From assembly GCA_004835665.1 (NCBI GenBank), contig RBKR01000003.1, positions 372,001 to 436,000 on the forward strand: DNA of 64,000 bases, in the 5' to 3' direction. Each line of letters begins with the position of its first letter. The stretch's first letter is position 1. The stretch is from Phoma sp. XZ068. Taxonomy: Eukaryota > Ascomycota > Dothideomycetes > Pleosporales > Didymellaceae. The notes below the pieces were generated by a model. That model did no database searches. It was not told where the DNA came from and saw nothing but the letters and a program-made list of their open reading frames with translations. This document shows positions 23,801 to 36,900 of the stretch, piece by piece. The position numbers and the translations under genes are program-made.

Positions 23801-25225
23801 TCTAAACCAAGCCTAATAAGACTATTATTATCTATATTTAATTATTTAGATTAGGAAATATATACTTAGGATATTAAACAAGCTTTTCCTAACGCAAATA
23901 TAGATATAGATAATATATATCTATAACTGCCTATAGGATTAGAAGAGTATATACTAAGTAATACTTTAAAAAATACTATAGACAAAGAGCTTATAGATTT
24001 AATTAATACAAGTATAAAGAATAAAAATTATTCTAGTATAACTTGTAGATTAAATAAAGCTCTATATAGATTAAAACAAGCTAGTAGACAATATTAAATA
24101 TTTCTTACTAGAATACTAGGATAAATAGGTTTTAAAAGCCTAAAAATAGACAATAGTATATTTATATGTACTAGTAAATCTATTGTTCTAGCAACACATG
24201 TTAACAATATTCTAGTATTTGCTAGTAATATTATACTAGTTAATAATCTATATAAAGAACTAAGTTCTATATCTAAGTTAGAAATAACTAACTTAGAAGA
24301 AATTAAAGAGTTTCTAGGAGTAGAAATTATAAGGGATAGAAAGAAAAAATTCTTAATAATAATATAAAGAAACTTTATAAATAAGATACTTATTAAGTTT
24401 AATAAACTTAATAATAAACCTAAAAGTATCCCTATACCTATAGGTATAAAACTAGAAAGATTTCTAGAACAAAGCAGTATAATTAAGAAATTCTAATAAG
24501 AAATAGGAAGCTTAATATACTTAACTATATTTACTAGACCTAATTTAGTATATAGTGTTAATTATCTAGCTAGATTTATATCTAATCCTAGCCTAGAACA
24601 CTATAAATACCTAAATAACATCTTTAGTTATTTATTAAAAACTAAAGAATTAGGTTTAGATTTATCTATTAAACAATCTACTAAATATACTACTAAATTA
24701 ATTAATTTAGTAGGTATATTAGACGCAGATTAGGGGGGTAATATAGACTCTAGAAAATCTATAATAGGAAATATATTCTTACTTAATACTAGTAATAATA
24801 ATATTACTATTAGTTAGATTTCTAAACTATAAAAAATAGTAGCTTTAAGCTCTATAGAAGCTAAATATATAGCCTTAAAAGAAGCTACTAAAGAGTCTAT
24901 ATACCTATAAAATATTATAAAAGAACTATTCTTTAATAGTAATATATCTAAAGAGTTTAATAATATATTTAATACTCTAAATACTATTAAAATAGATAGT
25001 TTAAGTACTATAGAACTAGTAAAAAACCCTATATACTATACTAGAACTAAGCATGTTAATATAATATATTACTTTATTAGAGAAAATCTACTAAATAATA
25101 GTATAAATCTAGTATATAAAAATACTAGTACTATACTAGCTAATAATCTAACAAAACTAACTAGTATTAGTAAACTACAAGACTTTACTAGTAAAATTAG
25201 CTTGGTAGATATTTCTACTATAAAA
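20900..25225 (+). pseudogene. Ty1/copia gag-pol relic (outer element), mildly mutated
   Basis: A single frame can be followed for about 4.3 kb. Order: gag of the UBN2 type (LEDYINAFKRIVNNLES), zinc knuckle with Cys/His partly turned to Tyr (KCNYYLYKGYKESTCYK, about 21609), protease FILDSRATIHTC (about 21790; the Gly of D-S-G-A is Arg), GAG-pre-integrase (AYRRLGYINL), integrase core (DLLYIDIEEP...YTPKQNSTAE), reverse transcriptase (RLNKALYRLKQASRQ; D-D box reads HVNNIL at about 24200), and RNase H (SSIEAKYIALKEATKE), ending near 25225. Protease-integrase-RT-RNase H is the copia order. CA/TG are more frequent than in neighbouring elements and several stretches exceed 100 codons without a stop, so RIP was lighter. 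Still inactive because of numerous TAA/TAG. Confidence 0.9.
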
Positions 25226-25329
25226 AACTAAAGTTAAAATAAGCTATATTATATATTACTATACTCTATACTATAATATAAGCTATTCTAACTATTAAAT
25301 AAGAGAAATAACTAAAAAGATTAAGGGGG

Positions 25330-25894
25330 TGTATAAAGTTACTAAGTAACTTAGAAAAACACTTTAGTAAAGTTAAGTGTATTCTTATTTATTTATTTCC
25401 CTATTAGGTATAGTATATATTTAAAAGTAGGATATTATTCCCCTAGTATAGGTAGTTATAATTAGGTATAAATTACCTAATTAGGCCTAGTATTTAGGCC
25501 AAGAGAGTTTTTAGTAATAGTGTTACTTTTAGCTCTAACTACTAAAGAGGGGTAAGAAACTAAAAAGAAGAGTAATAAATAGTATTAAAGATTACTATTT
25601 ATATATTATAAATTCTTAGAAGTTAAAGGAGTTAAATAGTATATTATTATAAATCTTGCTCTTTACTAAGGCTAAATAGCTAAATACTATAGATATATAT
25701 AGTAGTATATCTCTAGTATTTAGAAAGTACCTAGTAACTCTAGTAATATATTCTATTATTTACTTATGCTATAAGACTATATTACACTACTTGTCTATAA
25801 TAGTATAATATATAACTATACTATTATATAGCTTTATAATATAAAGCTAAATTATATTATTAATATCTTTTCCTAGTAATCTAGTGTTATAATC
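25330..25894 (+). repeat. copia 3' LTR, first part (outer element)
   Basis: It begins TGTATAAAGTTACTAAG directly after the polypurine tract TTAAGGGGG (25321-25329) and matches the 10220 LTR to TAATCTAG, where a gypsy element starts. The LTR resumes at 62939. In the 10220 copy AATCTAGGTCTCTTAC is continuous, confirming the split. Confidence 0.9.
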
Positions 25895-26433
25895 TACTTA
25901 TAACTAGCTAACTAGAATGCTAACAGCTATAGATGCTAACAGCTTTAATATAATAATTATATAGGGCTTTCTATATAGTATAGTTATAGCGTAGTTTTAT
26001 TATAGGTTATATAATAAGCTTACCTCTTAGTAAGTAAGCTAGGTAGACTATATATAAGAGCTTATACAGCTTATATTAAGCTTAGTAATCTTAGCTTATA
26101 TAGCTTATAGTAAGCTAGGTAAGCTACTATAATTATTATAGTATATAATAATTAAGAACACTGCCCTTATAGCATTGTGTTTAACCTAATTTATATACTT
26201 TATTATTAGAATCTCTACCTACACGTTAAGATAGACAGATTAACTATCTATACTCCTTACTATAACCTAACTTTTAAGATAGATAGTTTACTTTATACTA
26301 CTTATTATTACCTATAGTTACTATAGTGTTTTACTAAGTATCTATACTCTCTATAATCTACTATATATCTATTTATCCTAGAGAACTAACCTTAAAAGTA
26401 TTTATAAGCTTTACTTAGGATATAACCTTAATA
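25895..26433 (+). repeat. gypsy 5' LTR
   Basis: 539 bases, TGTTATAATCTACTTATAAC to ATAACCTTAATA. Shared with 62385-62933 and the solo LTR at 9003. It contains an internal near-palindrome (AAGCTTAC...GTAAGCTAGGTAG and its inverse). Only the downstream half aligns with the 11094/17361 LTR type. Confidence 0.9.
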
Positions 26434-29400
26434 TTTTAAATACTCTAAAATAAGTAATATATTAGAAGATTATATTGTTAATAGTACTTCTACTATAACT
26501 AATATAGGACTAGTAAGTTATAGACTTAAGGTTACTAAACTAAACCTTTACTATAGAGATTAATCTAAGCTTAAAGACTAGCTACTCTAGTTTAACCTTT
26601 TCTTTACCTTCTAAGGTATAACTATTAATAAGAATTAGAAGGTTAAACTAGTAGCTTTTTATATATAAGGTAATATATTTAAATAGATTAAGCCCTTTAT
26701 ATAGAATAAGATAATTAACACTATAACTATTAAAGACAATATATAGCTTAATAATTTTAGATACTTTAAAGATAAGATCTAACAAATCTTTAGAGTCTCT
26801 AATATACTAGTTATTACTAGATATAGTATATAGCGCATTTATTAGACTACCTTAGCTACTAACTATACTATAGAATTCTAGGCTTTAGCCTATAATATAG
26901 ACTAGAACAATACTATACTAATAACTATATTTTAACAAGGACTAAAGCCTAAGGTTAAGAAGGAACTTATATATACTAGCGCAAAAATTAATACCTTTAA
27001 TAACCTTACTAGCAAAGCTATTAATATTAATATTTAACTCTATAAACTTTAACAGGAGTTATATAATAACCTATATACTTAAGTTATAACCTAGTTACCT
27101 TAACTACTATATAACTAATAGTATAGTAATACCTACTATAGAGGCTAAAGAAATAGTTATTACTCTAATATAGGATATAGGATCTATAGTAATACCTAGA
27201 GTAGATACTATAGACTAGAGGTAATAGACTTGTCTAATATCTATAAAGAGCCTACTACTATACTATATTAGAATAAAAAGAATAAAGAATATAATAATAG
27301 GAACAAGAGCAGGAACTACTATAATTATAGCAAACTAGAATATTTTACTAAGGACTATTATTTAAAGAATAAGGTCTTCTAATAGATTAATATTATTACC
27401 TATACCTTATATAATAAGGATATAGATACTAGTAAATAGAAAATTCTTACTAAAGAAATTAGATAACTTCTTATAGACCCTAAGCTAGAATATATATATA
27501 AGACTATACCTAGGATCCTAGAAATCTATACTAGACCTAAGACACTATATTATAAATCTTATACTATATAGACTTTAGATTCTAAGAATAAGCTAATAAT
27601 ATAGAAGTATAATAAGAATATTAGGCAAGGTAATAATAAATTATATAATACTGTCTATAGACAACTTACTCTAGAACTACTTAAGAAATACCTATAATAT
27701 AATAGTAAGGAGCATCCTACGCTCTTATAAGCTATATAAGAAATAGAAGCTAAGTATATATAAGTCTACCTCTTATATAACTCTAATACCTTAAGCTAAT
27801 TTAAATAATAATTAATAAATAGTACACTATAGAATAAAGATTAGGCTAAAGAAATATTTTAGGAATAAGTAGAATAAAACTATACTATAGTAGCTAAGCT
27901 TAAATACTAGAATTATAACCTCTTATAAAAAGATAAACTAGACTTTGCTTAACTAGTAATTGCCCTATAAATATAAACTACTATATTATATAAGATTAAT
28001 AAATAAAACCTATTCTACTATAAAATATTATAGGAGTAATATCTATATAATAGATATAAGGAATATTATAATAAGAAAGTTAGATACTAAATATTCCCTA
28101 TTAATACGCAATAATATAAGAAGAAATAGTATTAGTATATATAAGTATAATACTTAGATTACTTATTTAATAAGTATATATAATTATACTTTCTAGAGTA
28201 TGTATGCCTTAAAGATATTCTAGATATATAGATAATTATTAATAAAGCCTATAAAGAATATTAGTAGCAGCTATATATAAATAAGAAATATATATACTAT
28301 ACTAGTAAGAAGAAAGTCTATAGATTTAGACTAGAGTAGTATTTTTTAGGCCTATACTAACTAGCTCCTAGTATAAGACTATTAATACTATTAGAGTAGA
28401 CTTACTTACTAAACTACTAATCTTTATTAATAGATAAAGATTTATAGTAATATTAGACTTAGAAGTAGAGAGTAGCTATATCTTAGAAGCTATAGTAAAA
28501 CAAGCTAGACTCTAGTTATATAGAAAAGAGATTACCTATATCCTTAGAGTAGCTAATAGGTAGTTAATACTAGATAACTTTATAGTTACTTATAAGACTA
28601 ATATACTATTAAAGTTAGAAAACTATAAGAAGGTATTTACTCTTAATATCTTTAGAATAGCTATCTATAATATTATATTAGGAATTCTCTAGTTATAAAA
28701 GCATAACCTAAGAATTAATTAGAAGATATCTAAGCTTTTATTTAGATATAGATATAGTACTACTATATTAAGACCTATATAGTTTATAATATAACTAGTA
28801 GATAAGAAGAAGATTAGTAATATCTCTTTAAATAAGATATACTAAAATAGAGTAGTTAACTCTATAGATACTAAATAACCTATAGGTTATAAAGTAAGAG
28901 TTAAGGAAAAGAATAGTATACCTCTTAATATTCTAGATAAATAAAAGTTATAAAGAACTCTTTTATAATAAAAAGACTATAAAGGCCTTACTATAGTATA
29001 AACTCTAGAATTATAAGATTAAGCTCTAGAAAGAAAAGATACTAACTTTTAGGCTAATATATAGACTATTAGAAAAGAAACTCTAAGTACTTTATAAGTA
29101 TATTAATAAGAACCTTAAAAAGAGATTTATTAGACAATTAGAATTACCTATAGGATACTCTATTCTCTTTATACTAAAGAAAGATAGTAGTAACTAACTA
29201 TATATTAACTATTAGAAACTTAATAATATTACTATTAAAAATAGGTACCTATTACTAAATATATCTAAGTTATAAGATTACTTAGCTAGAGTATAATACT
29301 TTACTATACTAGACCTATAAGGAGTGTATAACCTTATATATATAAAGGAAGGTAAGAAATAAAAGATAGTATTTAGAACCTATTATAGTCTCTATAAGTA

Positions 29401-30700
29401 TATAGTTATACTATTTAAGCTAACTGCTATACTAGCTATATATTAAGAACTAGTTAATAACGTGCTAAGAGTATACTTAGATAGAATAGTAGTAGCTTAC
29501 CTTAATAATATCTTAGTATACTTAAAGATATTAAGAGAATATATTATATATATAAAAGAAGTTCTTAACTACTTAGAATAAGTAGACCTCTAACTTAAAC
29601 TAGAGAAGTATAAATAGTATAAGAAAGAGGTAGAATTTCTTAGCTATATTATAGGAAGATATAGAGTTAAGATAAGTAAGAAGAAAATATAAGTTGTTAA
29701 AGACTAGCTAACTCTAATAATAGTTAAAGAAATCTAAGAATTTCTTAGGTTTATTAACTTTAACTAATACTTTATTAAGAACTACTCTAAGAAAGCTCTA
29801 CTACTTATAAAGCTTATATAGAAAGATATACTATTTTATTAGAAGTTAGAATAAGAAGATATATTCTAATTACTTAAGTAAGTATATATTAAGCTACTAA
29901 TATTAGTTATATTTAAAAGTAATAAACTACTATAAATTAAAACTAATACCTTAGGACTAGTATTAGAAGTGTATATATTATAGGAATATAATAGTAAATA
30001 GCACCTAATTGCCTATTACTTAAGAAAGTTTTCTAGACTAGAAGAATAGTATAATATTTATAATAAAGAACTAATAGTAATTATAGATATACTAAAGTAC
30101 TAGTAAATCTATATAGAAAGCTACTTAGAACTTACTATCTTTATAGACTATAAGAACCTAGTATATATTACTATAACTAAGAAGCTTAATAGCTAATAGG
30201 TATAATAGTTAGAATTCCTAGAGTAATATAAGTTTAAAATAATATATACCTTAGAAAAGAACAATATAAGAGCTAATATACTAAGTTAATAATATAATCT
30301 TATAGGAGAAAAAATAATTAAGGAATATACTATTCTATAAATATATAGAGATAGATTACTAGGACTATTCTAGCAGCTTAATAATATAATATAAGTTTAA
30401 TAAAAATAATATATACCTATAATAGTACTAGAAGAACTTTAAATAGAAATTATTATATAATATTATAATAACCTACTTTATAGACACTCTAGTATAATAT
30501 AAATAATAGAACTTATTAGATAATACTATAAGTTTAGCTATATAAAGAATAAGGTTACTAAGTTTATTAAGAACTATATTAATTACTAATAGAATAAATA
30601 TAGTATATATATAAAATATAGAGAAATATAAGTAATAGAGCTACTAACAGCACTATAGATAAATATTATAATAGATTTTATTATATAACTACTAATCTCT
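26434..30700 (+). pseudogene. gypsy gag-pol relic, 5' part (gag to mid-integrase)
   Basis: The leader TTTTAAATACTCT matches the sequence next to the 17361 LTR. Gag has a knuckle at about 27327 in which every Cys/His has turned to Tyr (YYNYSKLEYFTKDYY). The protease/RT linker is followed by RT, with Y-x-D-D reading YLNN at about 29498, then RNase H. The integrase zinc region is reached by about 30540 and broken at 30700 by the large DNA element. It continues at 60828 (AAGAACCTTATTATAGAATA), collinear with 20285 in the gypsy fragment. TAA/TAG stops are dense throughout. Confidence 0.87.
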
Positions 30701-31000
30701 ATTAGGAAAAATATTTTTAGTGCTAAAAGTATATAATTATAGTATAGTACTATAGGCAATAGTATAACTAGGATAAAGATTATATCTATAGAGCTAAAAC
30801 TATATATATATTAAAGGGTGCCTATAAATTTAAAATAATCTCTATTAGCACCTTTTATAGTACTTGCCTTCTATATTATAGGTAATCCCTATATAATTCT
30901 TATATAGAAATTAAAGTACTAGAATAATTATTTAATATTTAGCTTATAACCTTAATAACTCTAATAACCCTAATAACCCTAATAATACTATAATATTTTA
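30701..31000 (+). other. left terminal region of the large DNA transposon
   Basis: It carries the terminal ATTAGGAAAAATATTTTTAG, a stretch shared with 10107-10219, and a short 9-bp tandem (CTAATAACC, about 30955-30985). It is noncoding as far as can be seen. Terminal and subterminal repeats usually bind the transposase; that is inference. Confidence 0.6.
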
Positions 31001-33060
31001 AAAATAGCTATAATGTCTATACTACCTCTACTATATACTTAAAAAACCTATACTATCTATAATAGGCCTACTATATCTAGAGATTACTTACTTTAGAATT
31101 ACTATATTATTATATAGGGCTTAACGCACTATAGATTTTCTACTTATACTATACCCTATAGTATAGACTAAGCCTACTATTCTCTACTTACCTACTACTA
31201 CTACCTATACTATAAGTAGAGTATATTTTAGACCTTAATATTAATTAATTATAAGATATTAATTTAAGTTATCTAACCTTCTTTATATTTGCAGTATATA
31301 GTTTAGATATTAATTATAATAGAATTTAGTAGTAAATCTAATCTAGCGTTATACTACTACCTCTCTATACTAAGATACTAGATATAATAGTTTAGGTATC
31401 CTACAGAAACTAACTACTCTACTAGCCTATACTAGTTTAAGTCTATCTCTATATTAGTATTAAAGAGTTCTTCTTCCTCTAATAGTTAGTTGCTTTAATT
31501 ATACTTTTTAAAGTAGTTATTCTTACTACTTTCTAAGTTACTTCTGCCTTATTCTCTACTAAGAATATTAGTACTAATAATCTTCTTTATCTTTAATATA
31601 CTTGCTCTTACTACTATATAGCTCTTCTATAGTTATATAGTATTACTATCTTCTAATTTTATAATTTCTTTACCTTACTTCTATTCCTTATAGTTGCCTA
31701 ATATTTTTACTCCTATATATACTTTTATCTTCTTTAGTAAACCTATAAAAGTATAATCTTAAAAGTATCCCTTATTAGCTAAAATTTAGATAAAGTATAG
31801 TTAGAAGTATATACCTATATAATAGCTAGATAACTCTTCTATATTAAAGATTCTAGTATTATCTATATTATAAACTATTAGATATAGTATAGATAAGAGT
31901 ATACTATATATATACTAGTAATTAAAGCATCTCTAGTGCTAAGTATAAGGGTAATATACATGTCTATATACTTATATAGCTTGTTAATAAAGTTATTAAT
32001 AGTAATAGTAAAGTTATTATTATTAGCTAGGCTCTTACCCTAGGTGTAGGTAAGTTCTATACTATAGCTATACTCCTTCTATACCTTTAAAAGTCCTAAT
32101 AAAATATTTTGCTATATAAAGTCTATAAGCTTTACTATAAATATATTATTACTAGTAAAACTACCTACTACTATTTTTAAGAGTAACCTATCTATAAGTA
32201 AGAAGTAGAATAGGAGCCTTATAATTATAGATTATAATTTAGAATCTATAAGTCTAATATTAAACTATAGTAGGTTGCTAATCTAGTCTTAGAGTAGTTA
32301 GTAGTTATTATATATATATAGCTTTACTATTACTATTATAAAAGGTATTAGATAAATAAAGAGATTCTAATAGAAGGAAGCTAAGAATAGCCCTAGTAGC
32401 TATAATAGGAATAGTAATTATAAATAAGCCTTACTAGGTAGTAGCTTTGCTAATAGCTTTATTAGGGAGAGTTCTATATTAATATTCTTCTCTATTCTTA
32501 CTATATTCTTTCTAACTCTAACCTTTAAGTTAAAAACTAGTTTTTAAGCTGCCTCCTTCTTAAGTACTTCTAAAGCTTCTATATTCTTATTACTAAAGTA
32601 GTATATATACTTACTCTCTTTAGCTAGCTATTACTCTACCTAGTATATCTTAGTATTTATATCCTACTAATTATAAGGTAGTTTTACCTTTACCCTATAG
32701 CACTAACTTATAAGAGCTAGAAACCCTTATATTAACTTAATCTATTTATTAATATCTATATATATCTACTTTAGGCTATCTTTATCTAAACTAAAGTATA
32801 TTATAATAGATATAATTATAGAATAGCCTTTTCCTTTTACTTATATATATAAGTCCTATTATATAGGTATAGCTAGCTTAGCTATTATTAGCTTTAGAGG
32901 TATAGTAGTAGTATCTTATAGTCTTAGAGGATATATTAATAGGTCTTATAGTAGAGTTAAAGGTATATATAGTAAGTATATAGAGAGAAAAGGTAGTATC
33001 TAGGTAATAGAGATAGAAGGTTTATAAAGGTAAGCTTACTTATAGCAACTTAATAATATA
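31000..33060 (-). pseudogene. unrecognised degraded frame in the large DNA transposon
   Basis: On the minus strand a frame is readable over hundreds of codons with only TAA/TAG breaks. It includes EALEVLKKEAA and KLVFNLKVRVRKN (about 32590-32510), a hydrophobic stretch (about 32430-32350), and KEYSYSIELTY (about 32070-32040). I recognise no family. Hydrophobicity is inflated by RIP (Thr/Ala to Ile, Ser to Leu), so membrane segments should not be inferred. Confidence 0.4.
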
Positions 33061-33347
33061 GATTAGGTAAAGGTAAATATAGGAGATAGTAAGTACTATA
33101 TATACTAGATAATAAGTTACTATACTTTATATATAGTAGAATTAGTAAACCTTACTATACTATATATATAGTATAGTAACTATATCTTACCTTACTATAA
33201 ATTATTAGTAGAGCATCCCTTTATATAGTATTTAGTAATAAAAGTATAGAGTATAGTATTTACTAGCTAATTAGAGTTATTATTTATAAGGTAGAGGTAT
33301 CTCTTTACCTAGAATTAGTAAAGTATATAAGCAGCTTTAATATAGAT

Positions 33348-33629
33348 AAACTATAAGTATACTATAGTATAGAGTAGAAGGGCCCTAAGTTTTTAGTATA
33401 TATAGCTTTAATAAAGTTAAACTATAAGTATACTATAGTAAAGAGTAGAAGGGCTTTAAGTTTTTAGTATATATAGCTTTAATAAAGTTAAACTATAAGT
33501 ATACTATAGTAAGGAGTAGAAGGGCTCTAAGTTTTTAGTATATATAGCTTTAATAAAGTTAAACTATAAGTATACTATAGTAAGGAGTAGAAAGGCCCTA
33601 GGTTTTTACTATACACAGCTTTAATAAAG
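33348..33629. repeat. 71-bp tandem repeat, left part
   Basis: Units beginning AAACTATAAGTATACTATAG start at 33348, 33419, 33490 and 33561, exactly 71 bases apart. They contain the GAGTAGAAGGGC motif and end GCTTTAATAAAGTT. The array is interrupted at 33629 by the copia element and resumes at 41499. Confidence 0.95.
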
Positions 33630-33848
33630 TGTTATAGTAAGGGATTAAGATATTATAATTAGTACACTAAGAGAAGAGTAATTAACTAGAAAAAGGGGGT
33701 AATCTAGAAGGGATAGATTAGTAACTAGGCCTAAAGAAGATATAAATTAGATATATAAAGATAACCTAGAGTAGACTACTTAGATAGAGGAATCTAATTA
33801 CTTCTTTCTTACTCTAATTAATTAATCTAAGTCTCTTAATCTTCTATA
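33630..33848 (+). repeat. copia 5' LTR, 219 bp
   Basis: TGTTATAGTAAGGGATTAAG to CTTCTATA (original CA end changed to TA). GTTATAAGCCTAGC, the presumed primer-binding site, follows directly. Confidence 0.93.
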
Positions 33849-33949
33849 GTTATAAGCCTAGCGTTCTAGAATATATAGGTAATTCTCCCTATATACTCTA
33901 TAAAGAAGCTAAGAATTTAGATTAGTTAATTAACCTTTTATTACTTTCT

Positions 33950-36900
33950 CCTTCTAATCCTTAATAATAGATTCTAATATTAGCCTTATATTAGGCAATG
34001 TACTCCTTAGGAGTTAATTAGATTAGCTATACTAGTTTACCTAACTAGAGCTATATACTAGGGATAAAGTAGTATAGGATTAAATTAATTCTAATATAGA
34101 AACTGTTCTTCTAATTAATAAGTAGGAACCTAAGTATCTAGAGCTACCTCCTTAATTACCTACTTCTAATATATTCTTAGTATTAGAAGGAATAGGAATA
34201 TATAAGTAGATTATTAAAAATTACCTAGAAAAAGTCTAGAAATACAAGATTGCTACCTTTTAATAGACCTGCACTACTACTAAGCTAAGCAATATCTAAG
34301 ATTAGATTAATAAAATAGTATTAGCTAATCTAATAGCCTCTATATTAATTAAAATATTAAACTCTAAATAAACTACTCTCTAAGCACTTATACAAGTACT
34401 TAAGAATAATCTAGTACTAATAAATAGTAATATAATAAACTTTATAAGGTAATAATATTATATATACCTAGATAAGGTATAATTAGGACAAATTTTCTCT
34501 AATAAGTAGTTTAATAAGTAGCAGGTAATCTATAGAAAAGCTTAGGCCTTTAAAGTATTAGAAGTTAAAGGTTAACTTATACTTACTAACTTTCTTAATA
34601 CTCTATTACTAAAGATTGCTCTAGAATAGTCTTAATTAATATATTAATATATTATTATAAATATAGTACTAGGTTAACTAAGTATAATAATAGATAATCT
34701 TGCCTAAGTTTTTATAGTAACACTCTAGGAATAAGTAATAACCTCTACTAGAGGTAAAGGATTACTAGCTTTTACTACTTTTAGACTAAAACTAGAGTAA
34801 TCTAGAGGGTATTTAGGCTAAGTTAGATTATTTAACTAAAAAAACTATCTATATAAGCTAAATAGATTATATAGTTAGGAGCTAATTATATATAGACGTT
34901 TATAAGCAGTAATCTCTAGAATAACTCTAAGTAGAATACTAAAGATCTTATTATCTAATCTTAATAAGTTAAAAATAAAAGAATAACTAGATAAACCTAA
35001 ATAGAGCAGACTAAAGAAATAGATTAACTAATTAAGATAGAAAGACTCTAGATTAACAGGGGCTAGAGCCTCTTTAGTTAAATATCTAGGAGCAATCTTT
35101 ACTATAGTAATTAACCTAACTTAGTTCTACTCTAGTACTAACAGAGTATATAGTACTATATACTCTACTTATCTACTATCTATAAGTATAATCCTTAATA
35201 GAGGTAGAGTAGTATACTTAGTAAATAATTACAACCTACTAGTCCCTAGTATATTCTAATAAGTAGGATTAAATAATATAATTAATATAGGTACTTAATC
35301 TCTCCTAATCTTAGAATTAGAAGACTAACTACTTAAGGGAATACTCTATAGTAAGAATAGACTCTAATCTAAGAATCTACTTCTAAAAGATATTAAAGTA
35401 GTTAAGAGTTTCTATATTAATATTATATCTAAAGCCTAACTTAAACGCGTAGGTATATAGTACTTAGGATTAGATAATATACTAAGATATAGATTAATTA
35501 AGGATAATATAATTATAGCTAAGCTCTATACTACTTATAATCTTACTTTTATTAAATATAATAAGATTACTTATTATCTAGATTCTCTTATAATTATTTA
35601 AGCTATAGTAAAGTTAACTAAACTAATCCTAAGAATAGATAGTAAGGACCTTTAGTATAAATAATTAGGCTATCTAGAAAAAAAAGCACTTTAATTATTA
35701 GTAAAATTAGCAAAAAATATAGAAATATTAGGAATAAAATAATTAGAGTATATAGAATACTCTACTACTTATACAGCCTAAGTAATCTTATAAAGACTAA
35801 GAGAAAGATTACCTTATCTATTCTATTAAATATCCTAGAATTTGTTTAATATGCTAATAGAATAATTAAATAAAGAATAGGCAATAATTATAAAAGAGGA
35901 TTATACTAGAAAACTCTATAATTATAATCTATAATTAAAAACGCTAGATAAGATTATAAGGGTAATTAAAGGATTTAAAGTATAGGTATAGAGAAAGTAT
36001 AAACTATAAATTATTAAAATCTATTAGAATAATAATACTATAATAAAACCTTAGAAGGGAAGATTATACTATAAAGAATAGGCAGATTAAAAGGGTATAA
36101 AAATACTAACTCTACCTTTATACACGTATAAGCTAAACAGATTAGTAGAAAGAGTAGGGCAAGAATTAATTACTAAATTAATAAAAATACAATCTAGTAT
36201 AAATTTACTAGTAAAGCTATAGCTAGAGATTATAAATATAGCTATATTTCTGCATAGGATTAGCCTAACAGTAATCTATAGTTTCTAATTACTAAATAAG
36301 GTATTAGATAGTTAGTTTTAATAATACTTTAGATAGTATAAACTAGTAATAATATAATATAAGACTGCTAATCTTTACTCTAATTAGAGTAGTATATATA
36401 CTTATAGCTGTAGAGTGTACCCCTTAGATAGAGATTGTGTAGTAGAAAGAGATAAGTATAGGTTTAAGATTAACCTATAAGGGTATATAGAATATCTTAT
36501 AGGCTATTAAGCCTTAAATATCTATAAGATATAGGTGCTAATACTTAATTAAGTAATTATTATAAGGAATATTACCTTTAATAAATCCTATTTCTATAAA
36601 GAGAAAAGAGAGGAAGAAATGCTAAAGGATTAAGTAATAGAGCTTGTAAATATAATCTATAATAGAGAATTAGATAATTTAGGTTAGAATATAGTAATAC
36701 CTAGCCTTAAGGAGCAGGAAAGGAGAAACTAGCTAATCTAGTTAACTACTAACTAGAAAGTTAGGGGTAAGCTACCTATTTTAACTAATATAGAGATTAG
36801 CCTATTCTATAAGTAGAAGAGTAGACAAGTAGAGACTATATAAAGTAAGAGTAAGGCTAGTAATTACTTAGGAATCTATATAGGTTAATTAGAAGATATT

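Noticed and set aside
27960..28157. Short stop-free frame in the AT-rich block as a gene
   Set aside because: It lies within gypsy gag-pol in a frame other than the one matching the family; stop-free by chance.
30955..30985. Internal telomere sequence
   Set aside because: The unit is 9 bases (CTAATAACC), only a few copies, and not TTAGGG/CCCTAA.
32350..32430. Transmembrane segments in the unknown frame at 31.0-33.1 kb
   Set aside because: RIP converts many codons to Ile, Leu and Phe, so apparent hydrophobic stretches are an expected artefact.
33348..33629. CRISPR-like array
   Set aside because: The 71-bp units are contiguous tandem copies without unique spacers, in a eukaryotic transposon.
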